A DNA stretch of 64,000 bases from NCBI GenBank assembly GCA_030374805.1, contig JARGSG010000086.1, forward strand, positions 1 to 64,000, in the 5' to 3' direction. A program made the translations under genes and the position numbers. The DNA is from Gracilaria gracilis. Lineage: Eukaryota > Rhodophyta > Florideophyceae > Gracilariales > Gracilariaceae. The notes below the pieces were generated by a model. The model ran no database searches and was not told where the DNA came from. It worked only from the letters and a program-made list of their open reading frames with translations. Shown here piece after piece: positions 61,769-64,000 of the stretch. Each line of letters begins with the position of its first letter. Position 1 is the stretch's first letter.

Positions 61769-64000
61769 TTACGGAGCGGCAGTAGGCTGTGTAGACGTCG
61801 TTGGGTCCAATGACTTACTGGGCTCATCGAGCAGAACAATCGGTGGCTTGCGCGTTAGCGCAACGTGGAACGGTGCGGTACGGAGAGATCGATGGACCTG
61901 TAGGTTGTAGCCGTACGTAAGAGGTTGCACATACGCATGCCAAGTGTTTTGATGATCTGAGACGTAGTGTCGCAGTCTCTCCACCAGAGTCTTATTGAAC
62001 CGTTCGGCCTGGCTATTCGTCTGAGGATGGTACGCAGTTGTCAGCACGTGTTTGGTTTCCAAGACGGTGCACACAGTCTCGAAGAATTTAGAGACGAGTT
62101 GAGTTCCATTATTGGTTAGCAGATAGTTGGGGATCCCATACGGATAAACCCAGTTTTCCAAGAAGGCCTTTGCCACAGCGGGAGCTGTATTTGACCGCAT
62201 GGGGATTGAGCGAGCTATCTTGCTAAACCGATCGGTAAGAACCAGTATGTACTGGTAACCATTTACGGACTTCGTGAATGGACCGACGATGACCATCGCG
62301 ACAAATCCCAGCGAGCCGGCGGCGGGGAACAGCTTCAACAGCTTCTGCGACTTGAAGTGTGTTCCCTTTGTCGCCGGGCATGTGCGACAGTCCCGTAGGG
62401 TCTGGAATACATCATTGGCCATATGCGGCGAGTAAAAGTCTCGATGGAGACTCTCGTACATCCGAGTGGAGCACGGATGGCCGACCAGACGGGGGTAGTG
62501 TGCCAAGTAGAGGACGCGTGCCTGCAGTAATGCAGGTACGATCTTCTGAATGGCACCTTCCAGTGGGGCTTTGGGCACTATGAGTGCGTTTCGGTCAATG
62601 TCGAACAGAGTGGCACCGTTGCCGATATCTTTCCGTACGGACTCGCAGAAAGAATCATCTGCTTGAGCCCGTACCAGCTCTTCGACCGTGACCGGAACGA
62701 TATTGGTTTCCCCCGAGGTGACAGCTAGCAACTCGGGGATGCCGGCAGATTTCCGTTCGGGTGTTGGCCAGTCGACGCAGACGTCACTGTACTCATCGAC
62801 CTTAACAGTAATGTTGGTGACGAAGTAGCTATCGTCCATACGGTCATTCACTAACAAGCAGGGGACCTCCTCGTCCAATGGGGTATCGTCTTTGCCATCC
62901 GTCGGGATCCGAGAAAGGGCATCAGCCGTTTGGTGTTTGATACCCGGACGGTGGATTACATCAAAGTCGTACTCCATTAGGCGTAACCGCCATCTTGCCA
63001 ATCGTCCTCAAGCTTCCGCAAGGTTCAGTATTCACCTCAAAGAGTGGTGATCCGTTGGGACTGTGAACCTCTGACCTTCCAGGTACGGACGAAGGTGCAG
63101 TATGGCCCAGACGACCGCAAGGCATTCCAGTTCGGTAGTTGAGTTTTGCCGTTTGGTCTTGGATAGAGAGCGGCTCCAGTAACCGATCGGTAATAAGCCT
63201 CCATCTGGTTGCTTCTGCAGTAAGGCGCATCCTACCTGTTTGTCGCATGCGTCTGTATCCAGAACATACGGGTACCCTTGACGGGGAATGGCCAAAATGG
63301 GCGGACTTATCAGTCTCTGACGTAACTCGTCAAAGGCTTCGTATTCCGTATTGGTCACTGTTTCGAACTTCGTGGGTTGCCCCTTCTCCAACTTGCGGTT
63401 CAATGGAGCCGCAATTCGGGCGAAGTTTGCGACAAACCGCCGGAAAACGTTGCAGTGCCCCAAGAACGATCGGAGCTCCGTCTGGATCGTAGGTGGTTTG
63501 GCAGGCTTGATAGCGTTTTGTGTCTTAAGAGACACCTGAAGCTTTCCCGGTCGGATTACGAGGCCTAGATAGTCCACAGTACCACTGAAAAAGTAGCACT
63601 CGTCCAGTTGGAGAGTAACACCAGCCGAACGGAGCATATGCAGTATGGTCCGCACATGGTCATAATGCTCCTCAACCGTCCGGGAATAGATGATTACGTC
63701 ATCAAGATACACCAGTGCGTACTGCCATTTCACCCGTGAAAGGATGATATCGAGAGCACGCTGGAAAGTACCCGGTGCGTTCTTGAGTCCGAATGGAATT
63801 CTCCGATAACTAAACAGTCCCATATGCGACGTGAACGTCGTTTTGTCCCGGTATGTTTCATCCATTTCGGTCTGCCAATAACCACTGTTGGCGTCCAAAG
63901 TGGAGAAGATTTGTGCATCTCCAAGAGAGTCGATGCACTCGTCCATTCGGGGTAGTGGGTATGTGTCCCGTACGGTCGCAGCATTTAGTCGGCGGTAGTC
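61769..64000 (-). pseudogene. pol: Pol of element C (RT, RNase H, integrase), inactivated
   Basis: Open from the window edge inward: RT (DYRRLNAATVRDTYPLPRM, YLDDVIIYS), RNase H (DTDACDKQVGCALL, TTELECLAVVW), then two in-frame TGA codons at 63032-63034 and 63008-63010. The first replaces the Trp of the LRWIL motif seen in element A. RNase H/connection and integrase resume in the same frame. The HHCC site is present (GHPCSTRMY...CRTCP). In the integrase core FVAMVIVGP has Val where element A has the first catalytic Asp, and LLTNNGT has Asn for the second; only the Glu remains (QAERFNKTL). The frame stops at 61769. Confidence 0.9.

Larger units (their letters stand above)
57539..64000 (-). mobile_element. 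Ty3/gypsy element C, internal part, runs off the right edge
   Basis: Same plan as element A: minus-strand pol (61140-64000) and, between pol and the 3' LTR, a plus-strand antisense ORF (58679-60886). Gag and the 5' LTR lie beyond the window. Multiple inactivating changes show it is an old copy. Confidence 0.8.

Noticed and set aside
63008..63034. TGA read as Trp (alternative genetic code)
   Set aside because: One TGA does replace a Trp, but the next does not, and TAA/TAG/TGA all end frames elsewhere in the window; ordinary nonsense mutations explain it.

Overview
The window is eukaryotic nuclear DNA dominated by mobile elements. Evidence: Ty3/gypsy and Ty1/copia retrotransposons with LTRs, primer-binding sites, polypurine tracts and target-site duplications; cut-and-paste transposons of pogo, Harbinger-like and MULE-like type; short GT-AG introns (74 and 54 nt); TATA boxes; and several 120-nt 5S rRNA sequences with T-run terminators. 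Short introns, few introns and this element mix would suit a red alga; an oomycete is an alternative. The sequence alone does not settle the species.

Layout. 1-131 is the end of an LTR. 132-19560 is one copy of a 5S rRNA-linked duplicated unit, broken apart by an 11.6-kb gypsy element (A, 619-12215, TSD TTAAC) and a 6.0-kb gypsy element (B, 12432-18475, TSD CGCT). B itself carries an 870-bp TRIM-like element (14513-15382, TSD AGTCC). 20925-21475 is a glycosyltransferase-4 pseudogene. 21783-23827 is a TATA-driven gene of unknown function, split over two frames. 23934-26105 is a second copy of the 5S-linked unit, without the insertions, and acts as an internal empty-site control. 26216-26773 and 34635-36639 are paralogous genes rich in DPF-like motifs. 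29306-31368 is a pogo-like transposon; 31450-33712 holds two more decayed unit copies. 37350-42640 is AT-rich and holds a MULE-like transposase; it is followed by a Cys-rich ORF (42645-43523) and a GC-rich degenerate repeat field. 46466-48768 is a two-gene Harbinger-like transposon inserted at the 5' edge of a 5S copy. 49597-52777 is a gag-less gypsy element (D). 52800-55395 is a truncated copia element. 55441-56649 and 57472-64000 belong to relatives of element A (fragment E and element C, which runs off the right edge).

Main discovery candidate. Elements A and C, and fragment E, carry a diverged but recognisably related protein-coding region of unknown function on the strand opposite to gag-pol (orientation in E is inferred). 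In A and C it lies between the end of pol and the 3' LTR. It converges tail-to-tail with pol and, in C, has its own TATA box. Aligned blocks (for example KWAVYAFMAFLQAAHEG, EWAVFIFMPFLDTCRYG, EWAVLVAILALQAARDG) show one antisense gene family shared by this retrotransposon lineage.

Caveat. The two LTRs of element A differ by five single-base length changes and no substitutions. Some of the frameshifts described here could therefore be assembly errors and not genuine decay.
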